The notes below the pieces were generated by a model that saw nothing but the letters and a program-made list of their open reading frames with translations, was not told where the DNA came from and did no database searches. This document shows, one piece after another, positions 16,875 through 26,200 of a stretch of DNA of 64,000 nucleotides (position 1 is its first letter; every line of letters begins with the position of its first letter). The DNA is taken from NCBI RefSeq assembly GCF_007065885.1, contig NZ_CP041409.1, positions 248,001 through 312,000 of the forward strand, in the 5' to 3' direction. Position numbers and translations under genes: made by a program. This DNA is from Altererythrobacter sp. TH136 (GTDB lineage Bacteria > Pseudomonadota > Alphaproteobacteria > Sphingomonadales > Sphingomonadaceae).

Positions 16875-17357
16875 TTAGAGACGAGCTTCGGTGTGGTTGT
16901 CGGCGACATCCGCGCGCACATCCATGCCCATCGCCATCTTGGCAGTTGTGAGAATGCCCTGGTCGGCCGCCCACAATTCGGCATTGCCGAGATCCATGCG
17001 TAGCATCAGCAGGTTGGGATCGTCCTTGCCGCCGGGGAAATATGCTTCGACGAAGTTCGACCACTGCTTGTCTAGCCGTTCACGGCTCGTTTCCTCGGTC
17101 AGGACACCTTCAAAACGGGCGAACATGTCGTGCCCCTTGCTGGCGAAGGTGCAGGTGGCGGGGCCCATCTGGGCGAGATGGTTGTCCTTGGAAGTGAAGA
17201 ACCAGATGGCGTGGTTCGCGTCCTTGTCGAGTTGCGCGGTCATCACCACCGCGTCGTTGGCGGTCGATTGCAGCGACACGAAAACAAAGGGGGAGTCAGC
17301 AAACGCATGCCAGAACTTCTGCTTCAGCTCATCGGCGTTGCCCTGATCGTACTTCAT
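16875..17357 (-). CDS. Pyridoxamine 5'-phosphate oxidase-like flavin-binding protein
   Basis: This 160-residue protein starts at ATG 17357, behind an AAGGAG ribosome site. An upstream in-frame extension is rejected because it runs through the divergent promoter. The fold of the general stress protein 26 type is suggested by VVMTAQLDKDANHAIWFFTSKDNHLAQ, followed by FASKGHDMFARFEGVL and WSNFVEAYFPGGKDDPNLLMLRMD. Members bind FMN (or F420) in a split barrel and reduce small substrates; the substrate here is unknown. It is divergent from imuA, with 91 bp between starts. Confidence 0.8.
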   Translation of the reverse strand: MKYDQGNADELKQKFWHAFADSPFVFVSLQSTANDAVVMTAQLDKDANHAIWFFTSKDNHLAQMGPATCTFASKGHDMFARFEGVLTEETSRERLDKQWSNFVEAYFPGGKDDPNLLMLRMDLGNAELWAADQGILTTAKMAMGMDVRADVADNHTEARL

Positions 17358-17411
17358 GTGTGGGTCTCCTTGTTCGCAAGGTGAACGGAATGCCATGAAC
17401 GAGGTTCCGCG

Positions 17412-17440
17412 TTGCGAATCGATCTGCCTTGGAACATACA
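17412..17440 (+). promoter_or_regulatory. Predicted imuA promoter under LexA control
   Basis: TTGCGA at 17412-17417 and CATACA at 17435-17440 are separated by 17 bp. The LexA box covers the -10 element, so LexA would block polymerase. The predicted start of transcription falls at or next to the ATG at 17449, implying a leaderless mRNA. Confidence 0.45.
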
Positions 17441-17446
17441 GGGAAC
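17432..17446 (+). promoter_or_regulatory. LexA (SOS) box before imuA
   Basis: GAAC at 17432-17435 and GAAC at 17443-17446 are separated by 7 bp. This is the complement of GTTC-N7-GTTC, the established alphaproteobacterial LexA site. It ends 2 bp before the ATG at 17449, exactly as in the second box at 20516. Confidence 0.85.
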
Positions 17447-17448
17447 AG

Positions 17449-18240
17449 ATGAGTCGTTTCACCGCCATGACCCACGCTGCTCTTCCAGCCGCTCTTGTCC
17501 CTGCTTCCGAGCTGGCGCGTGTCTCCACCCGTGCGCCCCGGTGGCGGCCGGGGCTGGCGCCGCCGCATCACAGCGAAGTTTTCGCGCCCGCCAACGAAGC
17601 GAGCGGAGCCGCGGCGGCGCTGGCGCTGGCCATTGATGCCTTGCGCATGGGGCGGCTCGGTGCGGCTGAACAAGCTGGGGATGATCGCCCGTTGCTGTGG
17701 GTGCAGGACCGTGCCGCGCTCAAGCTTAGCGGGCGGCCCTATCGTGCGGGGTTGCCAGCCAGTCTGCGCCACCATCTGATCCACGTCATCTGCGAAAGCA
17801 GCGAAGACGCGCTGTTCGCGCTCGAGGAAGGCCTGCGCTGCCGCGATGTCGCCGCGGTGGTCGGCGAAGTGGTTGGCAATCCCAAGGCGCTTGATTTCAC
17901 CGCTTCACGCCGGTTGACGCTGACCTCCGAAAAGCATGGCGTGCCGTTATGGCTGGTGCGGCTTGATGCCGCGCACGACCTGTCTTCGGCGCGCATGCGA
18001 TGGGACGTGCGCGCCGCCCCGTCGCCGCAGCCGTGCTGGAACCATGAGGCACCCGGCACTCCCACCTGGCGCGCGGACCTGTTCCGCGCCCGCATGCATC
18101 CTCCCGGCACATGGATCCTGAACGATGGCGGAAACGCTCTCGCCGCGGCTCACCCCGCCGATCACCCGGACGTCTCCGCCACGCCGTATCCTGTCGGTCT
18201 GGCTTTCGCGGCTGGCGATCGACAGTTGGCGGCTTGGTGA
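17449..18240 (+). CDS. imuA: ImuA-type mutasome protein
   Basis: ImuA is a RecA-like accessory factor that works with ImuB and DnaE2 in damage-induced translesion synthesis. This 263-residue protein shows the family's HSEVFAPANEASGAAAALALAIDALR region (about residues 41-66), PLLWVQDRAALKLSGRPYRAGL, and FALEEGLRCRDVAAVVGEV. It lacks a clear Walker A site, which is usual for ImuA. I chose ATG 17449 because it is 2 bp after the LexA box, in the same place as the start after the second box. ATG 17467 is an alternative. It overlaps imuB by 116 bp. Confidence 0.85.
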   Translation: MSRFTAMTHAALPAALVPASELARVSTRAPRWRPGLAPPHHSEVFAPANEASGAAAALALAIDALRMGRLGAAEQAGDDRPLLWVQDRAALKLSGRPYRAGLPASLRHHLIHVICESSEDALFALEEGLRCRDVAAVVGEVVGNPKALDFTASRRLTLTSEKHGVPLWLVRLDAAHDLSSARMRWDVRAAPSPQPCWNHEAPGTPTWRADLFRARMHPPGTWILNDGGNALAAAHPADHPDVSATPYPVGLAFAAGDRQLAAW

Positions 18241-19738
18241 AGGGCTGGCACGCGGGGAGGGCGCCGACGCCGAACCGCTCGCGCTGATCACCGAAACCGC
18301 GCACGGTCCGCGGATCGATGCCGCCAACTATGCCGGTCTGGCGGCGGGCGCGCGCCCAGGCATGATGCTGGCCGATGCCCGCGCGCTGTGCCCGCAGATC
18401 GCGGTGATGCCGAGCGATCCCGCGGGCAATCGCGCGCTCCTCGAAAAGCTTGCGGTATGGGCGCTGCGCTGGGGCCCATGGTCGGCGCTCGACGAACCGG
18501 ATGGACTGCTAGTCGACGTGACCGCCGTGGCGCATCTGTTCGGCGGCGAGGAGCAGCTAGTCGCCGATGTGCGGGACAAATTCGCCGCTCGCGGGTTCTC
18601 GCTGCGCTGCGCGATCGCACCGACCGCGGGCGCGGCATGGGCGCTGGCGCATCACGGGCCCGGCGGCACGATCCTTTCTCCGGCGGATGACATGGCCGCC
18701 GCTCTGGCTGACTTGCCGGTTGCGGCTCTGCGGCTTGATGAGGACGTGCTCACCGTATTGCGCCGGCTGGGTCTCAAGCGGATTGGTGATCTGACCGTCC
18801 GGTTTGGGGAAGCCCGGGGGCGCGACGCGCTGCATCGACGGTTTCGTAGCAAGTCTCCCACCGCCAACCCGCTGATCCGCCTCGACCAGCTGCTGGGACG
18901 CATCTCCGAACCATTGCTGCCGGTTACGCCGCAGACGATGCCGCTGGTGCAGCGCCGACTGATGGAGCCGATCCGCCACCGCCCGCTGCTCGACACCGTG
19001 GTCGCCGATCTGGCTGCCGACATGGCCCAGGCTCTGGAAGCCCTGGCCCAGGGCGCTCGCCGGCTGGAGCTGGGCATGTGGCGGGTCGATGGCGAAGTGG
19101 CGGTGCGCCAGCTCGAACTCGCCGCGGCGACGCGCGAACCGGCGCATATCACCCGGCTGTTTGCCGCCAAGCTGGATGACATCGATGCCGGTTTCGGCAT
19201 TGAGACCGTGCGCCTGCGCGCCAGCTGGACCGAGCCGCTCGCGCTTGCACAATCCGATATCGAGGCTGCAGCCGAGGTGCAGGGCACCAGCCTGGCCGCG
19301 TGCATCGACCGGCTGACGGTACGCCTGGGCCCCGATGCGGTGCGGCGTCCGGTGGCGTATGCCAGTCATGTTCCGGAACGTGCGCAGCGCTGGCAACCAC
19401 CGCTCGATCCGGCACCCCCGACCCAGGGACACCTAGCGTTTCATGCCCGCCCTCTGAAGCTGCTCGACCGCCCGGAAAGGATCACCGTTATCTACCCCAC
19501 TCCCAAGGGGTACCCAAGGTCGTTTCGCTGGCGCGGTCACCTCCATGAAATCGTCCGTGTCGAAGGACCCGAACGGATCGCACCCGAATGGTGGCGCGAG
19601 AAGGGCAGTACCCGCCTGCGCGATTACTACCGGATCGAGGACCGGGAAGGCCGCCGCTACTGGATCTACCGACTGGGCCTGTTCGGCGACGGGCGCGGCG
19701 GAGAGCCTGACTGGTTCCTGCAGGGATTATGCGCCTAG
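18125..19738 (+). CDS. imuB: ImuB, catalytically inactive Y-family polymerase of the mutasome
   Basis: ImuB bridges the beta clamp, ImuA and DnaE2 and lacks polymerase activity. The 537-residue protein has a Y-family-like N terminus (RRILSVWLSRLAIDSW, residues 20-35), where active enzymes have a conserved aspartate. It then has DGLLVDVTAVAHLFGGE (about 126-142) in place of the SIDE motif, and a helix-hairpin-helix region near 200. The C-terminal DYYRIEDREGRRYWIYRLG is typical of ImuB. The only in-frame ATG available lies inside imuA, so I accept a long overlap and expect translational coupling. Confidence 0.9.
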   Translation: MAETLSPRLTPPITRTSPPRRILSVWLSRLAIDSWRLGEGLARGEGADAEPLALITETAHGPRIDAANYAGLAAGARPGMMLADARALCPQIAVMPSDPAGNRALLEKLAVWALRWGPWSALDEPDGLLVDVTAVAHLFGGEEQLVADVRDKFAARGFSLRCAIAPTAGAAWALAHHGPGGTILSPADDMAAALADLPVAALRLDEDVLTVLRRLGLKRIGDLTVRFGEARGRDALHRRFRSKSPTANPLIRLDQLLGRISEPLLPVTPQTMPLVQRRLMEPIRHRPLLDTVVADLAADMAQALEALAQGARRLELGMWRVDGEVAVRQLELAAATREPAHITRLFAAKLDDIDAGFGIETVRLRASWTEPLALAQSDIEAAAEVQGTSLAACIDRLTVRLGPDAVRRPVAYASHVPERAQRWQPPLDPAPPTQGHLAFHARPLKLLDRPERITVIYPTPKGYPRSFRWRGHLHEIVRVEGPERIAPEWWREKGSTRLRDYYRIEDREGRRYWIYRLGLFGDGRGGEPDWFLQGLCA

Positions 19739-20452
19739 CGCCTCGGCCAGCGCCAGCGCATCACCGGTCGCGGCTGACGAGGCGGTGTTATCGAAGATGC
19801 ACCAGGCCTCGCGCCCAGCTTCAAGCTCATCCCGCAAGGCCTGCGCATAATGTCCGATCCGGTCGGCATAGCTTGACCGGTACATCACCGGCGATCCGTG
19901 CAGCCGCCAGTAACCGAGACCGCGCCACCCACCTGGTTCTCCGGCACCCGGATGACGCGCAGGATCGGCTGCCACCCGCGCGACCCTGAGCTCGCCAAGC
20001 AGCGCATCGGCCTCATCTGCAAACCAGCTTACATGGCGCGGTTCGCAGGCGATCGCCGCGGTGCTGCGGGATGCCAGATCGACAAAGAACCGCCGCGCCA
20101 CATCTGCATCAAACGCGAGGCTAGGCGGAAGCTGGACCAGCAACACCGCAAGTTTTTCGCCGAGCCCGTCCGCCTCGCCAAGGAACGTCGCAACCGCTTC
20201 GCCGCAGCCGATCAACCTCGCCTCATGCGTGATTACCTTCGGCACTTTGACTGCAAACCGGAAATCGGCCGGTACGCTGTCGGCCCAACGCTCCCAGGTG
20301 GAAAGGCGGTGCGGGCGGTAGAACGAACTGTTGATCTCCGCCGCGTCGAACACGGCGGAATAGCGCTGTAACCCGCTGCCTTCGATCGGGAACCGGTCTG
20401 CCGCCTGGCGGGCGATGCTCCAGCCGGCGGTGCCGATGCGAAAGGTGCCCAT
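19727..20452 (-). CDS. DUF72 (YecE-like) protein
   Basis: The 241-residue protein begins MGTFRIGTAGWSIARQAADRF and continues with YSAVFDAAEINSSFYRPHRLSTWERWADSVP and FRFAVKVPKVITHEARL, all typical of DUF72/YecE. The TIM-barrel-like fold is known, but the function is not firmly established. It lies on the opposite strand between two SOS units. Its stop overlaps the imuB stop region by 12 bp, and its start is 64 bp from the second LexA box. Whether it is damage-inducible cannot be told. Confidence 0.85.
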   Translation of the reverse strand: MGTFRIGTAGWSIARQAADRFPIEGSGLQRYSAVFDAAEINSSFYRPHRLSTWERWADSVPADFRFAVKVPKVITHEARLIGCGEAVATFLGEADGLGEKLAVLLVQLPPSLAFDADVARRFFVDLASRSTAAIACEPRHVSWFADEADALLGELRVARVAADPARHPGAGEPGGWRGLGYWRLHGSPVMYRSSYADRIGHYAQALRDELEAGREAWCIFDNTASSAATGDALALAEALGA

Positions 20453-20497
20453 GAACTCTCAACGCATCCGGAAACCACAGGTTGCGCAGAAACCCTG

Positions 20498-20526
20498 TTG
20501 GCGAATCCTACACAAGAACATATATG
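20498..20526 (+). promoter_or_regulatory. Predicted radical-SAM/udgX/dnaE2 promoter under LexA control
   Basis: TTGGCG at 20498-20503 and TATATG at 20521-20526 have an ideal 17-bp spacer. The -10 element lies inside the LexA box. Transcription should start about 7 bp later, at the ATG at 20533, again predicting a leaderless mRNA. Confidence 0.5.
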
Positions 20527-20530
20527 GAAC
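20516..20530 (+). promoter_or_regulatory. LexA (SOS) box before the radical-SAM/udgX/dnaE2 operon
   Basis: GAAC at 20516-20519 and GAAC at 20527-20530 are spaced by 7 bp, the alphaproteobacterial LexA direct repeat. The following AG-ATG is identical in layout to the imuA box. Confidence 0.85.
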
Positions 20531-20532
20531 AG

Positions 20533-21777
20533 ATGGGCCCGCAAACGATCATCGAGAAGCTGGAAATCCTTGCCGACGCGGCCAAGTACGATGCCTCGTG
20601 CGCATCCTCCGGCACGGTCAAACGCAGCTCGGCGGGTGGGAAAGGGATCGGCTCGACCGAAGGGATGGGCATCTGCCACGCCTATGCGCCCGATGGCCGG
20701 TGTATTTCGCTGCTCAAGATCCTGCTGACCAACCATTGCGTGTTCGACTGCCATTACTGCATTAACCGCAAGAGCTCGAATGTGCGCCGCGCGCGGTTCA
20801 CTCCCCAGGAAGTGGTCGACCTGACGCTGAGCTTCTATCGCCGCAATTACATCGAGGGGCTGTTCCTCTCTTCAGGCATCGTGAAGAGTTCCAACCACAC
20901 GATGGAGCAGCTGGTCGAGGTCGCGCGCATGCTGCGCGAAGAGCACGACTTTCGCGGCTATATTCACCTCAAAACCATTCCCGAAGCTGATCCCGAGCTG
21001 GTGCATCAGGCCGGTCTCTATGCCGACCGGGTATCGATCAACGTCGAATTGCCGACCGATGCCGGGCTGGTGCGGCTCGCGCCTGACAAAAGCGCGCGCC
21101 AGATCGAAGGCGCAATGGGCAAGGTGAAGAGCGACATCGTCGAGGCGAAGGACGCGAAGAAGCGGTTCAAGCATGCGCCGCGGTTCGCCCCTGCCGGGCA
21201 ATCGACGCAGATGATCGTCGGTGCCGACGCGGCAACGGATGCCGATATCGTCGGCAAGGCCAGCCGGCTGTACGACAACTTTCGCCTGCGCCGGGTTTAC
21301 TACAGCGCCTTCAGTCCAATTCCCGACGCGAGCGCGGTCCTGCCCCTGAAGCGGCCGCCGTTGATCCGCGAGCACCGGCTCTACCAGTCTGACTGGCTGA
21401 TGCGGTTTTACGGCTATCAGCCGGCCGAGGTCATGCAGGCGACTGAGGCCGATGGTAACCTGCCGCTCGACATCGATCCCAAACTGGCCTGGGCGCTCAA
21501 ATTTCGAGAGCGCTTTCCGGTGGATGTGAACCGCGCGCCGAAGGAAGCCTTGCTGCGCGTGCCGGGCCTGGGCGTGCGCGCGGTACAGCGTATTCTCGCC
21601 AGCCGCCGCCACCGGACGATGCGGCTCGACGACGTGGCCAAACTGACCGTGTCGATCGCCAAGGTGCGCCCGTTCATCATCACTGCCGACTGGCGACCGC
21701 TGATGCTGACCGATCGCGCGGATCTGCGCGCGCTGCTGGCACCCAAAACGGAGCAGCTGGAGCTGTTCGCGGCATGA
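20533..21777 (+). CDS. Putative DNA modification/repair radical-SAM protein (TIGR03916-like)
   Basis: The 414-residue protein begins MGPQTIIEKLEILADAAKYD. It has a CxxxCxxC iron-sulfur motif at Cys69, Cys73 and Cys76 (NHCVFDCHYC), which defines radical-SAM enzymes. The C-terminal NRAPKEALLRVPGLGVRAVQRILASRR (from about residue 335) is a helix-hairpin-helix DNA-binding element. The combination matches the family annotated as putative DNA modification/repair protein, commonly paired with UdgX. The reaction is not known. The start at 20533 is 2 bp after the LexA box; the in-frame ATG at 20524 lies inside the box. Confidence 0.85.
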   Translation: MGPQTIIEKLEILADAAKYDASCASSGTVKRSSAGGKGIGSTEGMGICHAYAPDGRCISLLKILLTNHCVFDCHYCINRKSSNVRRARFTPQEVVDLTLSFYRRNYIEGLFLSSGIVKSSNHTMEQLVEVARMLREEHDFRGYIHLKTIPEADPELVHQAGLYADRVSINVELPTDAGLVRLAPDKSARQIEGAMGKVKSDIVEAKDAKKRFKHAPRFAPAGQSTQMIVGADAATDADIVGKASRLYDNFRLRRVYYSAFSPIPDASAVLPLKRPPLIREHRLYQSDWLMRFYGYQPAEVMQATEADGNLPLDIDPKLAWALKFRERFPVDVNRAPKEALLRVPGLGVRAVQRILASRRHRTMRLDDVAKLTVSIAKVRPFIITADWRPLMLTDRADLRALLAPKTEQLELFAA

Positions 21778-23225
21778 GTGCGCCGTTCCGCGACATGCGT
21801 TTGCCAGGCGCGTTCTGCGTCACCATGCTTGAGCCCGATGACTTCGAGTTCTGGCGCGATCAGGCGCGGGCGATGGTCCAGTGTGACGTGCCGCCCGACC
21901 GGGTCGCGTGGAGCGATCCAAGCGTGGCGAGGGATTTGTTCGCCGGTGGCCGCCGTCGCCTTCCGGCGATACCGCCTGGGGCCCGTCCGGTGCGCGCCAG
22001 TCGCGCGTTCGTGCAACTCGCCAAAAGCGCGATCTGCCATTCGGATGCAGCGCGATTTTCGCTGCTCTACCGCTTGCTGTGGCGGTTGCAGGCGAACCCG
22101 CGGCTGCTGGAGGACGGCGCCGATGCTGATGTCCGGCGGCTGGAGGATCTGGCGAAGGCGGTGCGGCGCGACATCCACAAGATGCGGGCCTTTGTTCGTT
22201 TCCGCCTGGTCGAAGAGGGTGATGAAGAACACTACGTCGCATGGTTCGAGCCTGAGCATCACATCTTGCGGGCAAACGCCGGGTTTTTCGTCCGCCGCTT
22301 TGCCAACATGCGCTGGTCGATCCTGACGCCCAAAGGATCGCTTCACTGGGATGGCGACCGGCTGGAGGAAGGCCCGCCCGCCCAGCGCTCCGATGCTCCT
22401 GCCGGTGATCCGACCGAGGATTTATGGCGCAAATACTATGCGTCGATCTTCAACCCTGCGCGTTTGAAGATCGGGGCGATGCTCAAGGAAATGCCTCGCA
22501 AGTACTGGAAGAACATGCCCGAAGCGGCGCTCATTCCCGAGCTGGTCGCCGGGGCACAAGCGCGGGAGTCGCAGATGGTCGCCGCAGGCACGCTGGACAT
22601 GGGTGAACGGCCGTCCTCGCTCGAAGCGATCGACAAGGCGATCCACGCCTGCCGGATGTGCCCTATCGGTCTGCTCGACAATCACGCTGTGATGGGCGAG
22701 GGTCCGCAGGACTACGCCAAGGGCTTTTCCGGCTTGATGATCGTGGGCGAACAGCCGGGGGATCAGGAAGACCTCGCCGGTCGCCCCTTTGTCGGACCTG
22801 CGGGGCAACTGCTCGACCGCCATCTGGAGCGTGTCGGCATCGACCGGCGCAGCGCTTACGTCACCAACGCGGTCAAGCACTTCAAGTTCGTCCAGCGCGG
22901 CAAGCGCCGGCTGCACCAATCGCCAACATCCAAGGAAATCGACATCTGCCGCTTCTGGGTGGAAGGCGAGCGTGCGCTGGTCCAGCCCAAGCTGGTCCTG
23001 GCAATGGGTGCCAGTGCCGCACGCGGGATGCTGGGCAAGACGGTCAGCATATCCCGGGCGCGCGGCGTGCCGCATGCGTTGGAAGACGGCAGCGAACTAT
23101 GGGTCACTGCACATCCGTCGTACCTGTTGCGCCTCGACGGGCCCGCTCGCGACGAACAATCGCGCCTGTTCGATGCCGATCTTCTGGCAGTGAAGGAACG
23201 GCTCGCGCAACTGGTTCAAGCCTAG
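21774..23225 (+). CDS. udgX: UdgX uracil-DNA crosslinking protein fused to a DUF4130 (TIGR03915-like) domain
   Basis: The 483-residue fusion has an N-terminal DUF4130-type domain (about residues 15-210, with HYVAWFEPEHHILRANAGFFVRRFANMRWSILTP). The C-terminal UDG-superfamily domain shows GEQPGDQEDLAGRPFVGPAGQLL (near 325), the KRRLH loop with His381, and AHPSYLLR. In UdgX a histidine of the KRRIH loop bonds covalently to the abasic sugar after uracil removal, so this copy should be active. The start overlaps the radical-SAM stop, and dnaE2 begins 9 bp after its stop, so all three form one operon. Confidence 0.9.
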   Translation: MSAPFRDMRLPGAFCVTMLEPDDFEFWRDQARAMVQCDVPPDRVAWSDPSVARDLFAGGRRRLPAIPPGARPVRASRAFVQLAKSAICHSDAARFSLLYRLLWRLQANPRLLEDGADADVRRLEDLAKAVRRDIHKMRAFVRFRLVEEGDEEHYVAWFEPEHHILRANAGFFVRRFANMRWSILTPKGSLHWDGDRLEEGPPAQRSDAPAGDPTEDLWRKYYASIFNPARLKIGAMLKEMPRKYWKNMPEAALIPELVAGAQARESQMVAAGTLDMGERPSSLEAIDKAIHACRMCPIGLLDNHAVMGEGPQDYAKGFSGLMIVGEQPGDQEDLAGRPFVGPAGQLLDRHLERVGIDRRSAYVTNAVKHFKFVQRGKRRLHQSPTSKEIDICRFWVEGERALVQPKLVLAMGASAARGMLGKTVSISRARGVPHALEDGSELWVTAHPSYLLRLDGPARDEQSRLFDADLLAVKERLAQLVQA

Positions 23226-23234
23226 GCCTGTGAG

Positions 23235-26200
23235 GTGCCCGAAAACGACCTTCAGGTTCCGCGCCGCCGGATCGAACTCGATCCCGGACTGATCGCGCGC
23301 CCGGCGTGGTCGCCGTTCGTCGAACTCGGCCTCGCCAGCTGCTTTTCCTTTTTAAGCGGCGCTTCGGACCCGGTCGATCTGGTGATCACCGCGCATGCCC
23401 TGGGCTACGACAGTATCGCCATCGCCGACGTCAATTCGATGGCCGGCGTGGTGCGCATCCATACCGAGGCGAAGAAGCTGCACCTGCGCCCGCTGATCGG
23501 ATGCCGGATCGAAACGGTCGAGGGTCTGGCCTTCCTCGCCTATCCCGTCGACCGCGCGGCCTATGGCCGATTGTGCCAGCTGATCTCCGCCGGACGGATG
23601 AGCACGCTTGATGGCGAGTGGCAGGACAAGGGGGCGTGCCACATCTCGCTCGCCATGCTGGCCGCGCATGCCGAAGGGGTGCAGCTGATCCTGCTGCCGC
23701 CGCGTGACCTGGGTCAGCAACTGACCATCGCGGTGCCCAGCAACGTCGTCGCGTTTCCCGGCCAGACCCGCGCGGAAGGCGAACAGATGGCGCTGACCGG
23801 CGCTTTCACCGACCTCCTGCCACATCTCCCCCGGCAACTGCCCACCCTGCGCCATCTGGCGGCGAGTTACCTTTATGGAGAGGACGACATCGCGCGGATC
23901 AACCGGCTCGATGTGCTGGCCCGGGATCACGGCCTTGCGCTGCTGGCGACGAACGATGTCCTCTATCACCTGCCGGAGCGGCGCCCGCTGCAGGATGTGA
24001 TGACCGCCATCCGGCACAAGACCACTGTCACCGATGCCGGCCTGCTGCTCAATTCAAACGCCGAGCGGCACCTGAAATCGCCGCGTGAGATGATCGCGCT
24101 GTTCGCCCGCTGGCCCCATGCGATCGAAGCGACGCGCGAGGTTGCGAACAAATGCCGGTTCAGCCTCGACCAGCTGCGATACGAATACCCTGAGCGCGCG
24201 TATCCGGACGGCCTGACTCCGCAGGCGTACCTCCGCCGCTTGACCTGGCAAGGGGCCAGGCGGCGCTATCCGGTCCGAATGCCCCCGAGGGTCAAGAAGA
24301 CGCTGAAACGTGAACTGCGGCTGATCGGACAGCTGCAGCTGGCGCCCTACTTCCTGACGATCAAGGAAATTGTCGACTTCGCGCACGGGGAGGGCATCCT
24401 GTGCCAGGGGCGCGGGTCGGCGGCCAATTCGGCGGTCTGTTATTGCCTTGGGATCACTGCGGTGGACCCGGCCAAGCACCAGCTTCTGTTCGAACGCTTC
24501 ATCACCAAGGAGCGCCGGGAGCCGCCCGACATCGACGTCGATTTCGAGCATGAGCGGCGGGAAGAAGTGATCCAGTGGATTTATCAGACGTATGGCCGGC
24601 AGCACGCGGGACTGTGCGCAACGGTCATCCACTATCGTCCGCGCATGGCGATCCGGGAAGTCGGCAAGGCGATGGGCCTGTCCGAAGATGTCACCTCGGC
24701 GCTCGCGCGTACGGTGTGGGGGGGGCATGGCCGCGAAATCAACGAAGAGCATGTCCGCAATGAAACCGGGCTCGACCTGAGCGATCCGCAGCTCACCCGC
24801 GTGCTCAAGCTCACCGAGCAGATGATCGGCATGCCGCGGCACCTCAGCCAGCACGTCGGCGGTTTCATCCTTACCGACAAGCTGCTCACCCAGACGGTGC
24901 CGATCGGGAACGGCGCGATGCCGGATCGCACGTTCATCGAATGGGACAAGGACGACATCGACGATCTGGGCATTTTCAAGATCGACGTGCTGGCATTGGG
25001 CATGCTGACCTGCATCCGCAAAACCCTGAAGATGCTGCAGGACCATCATGGTCAGGATTACGATCTGGCGACGATCCCGCAGGAGGAGCCGGCAGTCTAC
25101 GACATGCTGTGCACCGGCGATTCGCTGGGCGTGTTCCAGGTTGAGAGCCGCGCGCAGATGAACATGCTCCCGCGCCTGCAGCCGCGCGAATTCTATGATC
25201 TGGTGGTGCAGGTGGCCATCGTCCGGCCCGGGCCCATCCAGGGTGACATGGTGCACCCGTACCTGAAGGCGCGGCGCGAGTACCGGGCAGGGCGGCGGGA
25301 TTTCAACCTGCCATCGCCGGCGCCTGAATGCGGGCCGCCGGATGAGCTGTCGTCGATCCTCAAGCGCACTTTCGGGGTGCCGATCTTCCAGGAACAGGCG
25401 ATGAAGATCGCGCTCGACGCGGCCAAGTTCTCGCCGGCAGAGGCCGACCGGCTGCGCAAGGCGATGGCCACGTTCCGCAGCCGCGGGATGGTGCACGAGC
25501 ACCAGGACATGATGGTCGGGAACATGATCGCGCGCGGCTATGATCCCGAGTTCGCCCATCGCTGCTTCAACCAGATCAAAGGCTTTGGCGAATACGGTTT
25601 TCCCGAAAGCCATGCAGCCAGTTTCGCGCACCTGGTGTATGTCTCCAGCTGGCTTAAGTGCCACTACCCCGCCGCGTTCGCTGCCGCGCTGCTCAATTCG
25701 CAGCCGATGGGGTTCTACGCACCGTCGCAAATCGTGCGCGATGCGGAGGAGCACGGGGTCGCGGTGCTGCCGATCGATGTGAATCATTCGGACTGGGATT
25801 GCACGCTGGAGCCGGTTGACGAACCCAGGCACTCCCGGCCGCGCTTTCGCGCCGGGCAGGATCGGTGGCGGCACGACCGGGGCTGGGCGGTGCGGCTGGG
25901 CTTGCGGCAGATCGATGGGCTGCCGGAGTCCGTGGCTGCCAGGCTGGTTGCCGCACGGCAGGCGAACGGACGCTTTGGGGACGTGCGCGAAGTCCGCGAT
26001 CGGGGCCGGGTTCCGCCCGCGCATGTCGAACGGCTCGCCGCAGCCGATTGCTTCGGCTCTATCGAGCTGCCGCGCCGCCAGGCGCTATGGCAGGCGCGCA
26101 CGCTGGTGGGGGCGGAAGACCTGCCTCTGTTCGCCGCCATGCGCGAGCGCGAGGAAGGGGCTGAACGCAAGGACATCCTCCTACCCGAAATGGCGCTCGC

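Noticed and set aside
24054-26024. 656-residue minus-strand ORF inside dnaE2
   Set aside because: It mirrors the DnaE2 coding sequence, and the DnaE2 catalytic motifs are on the plus strand.
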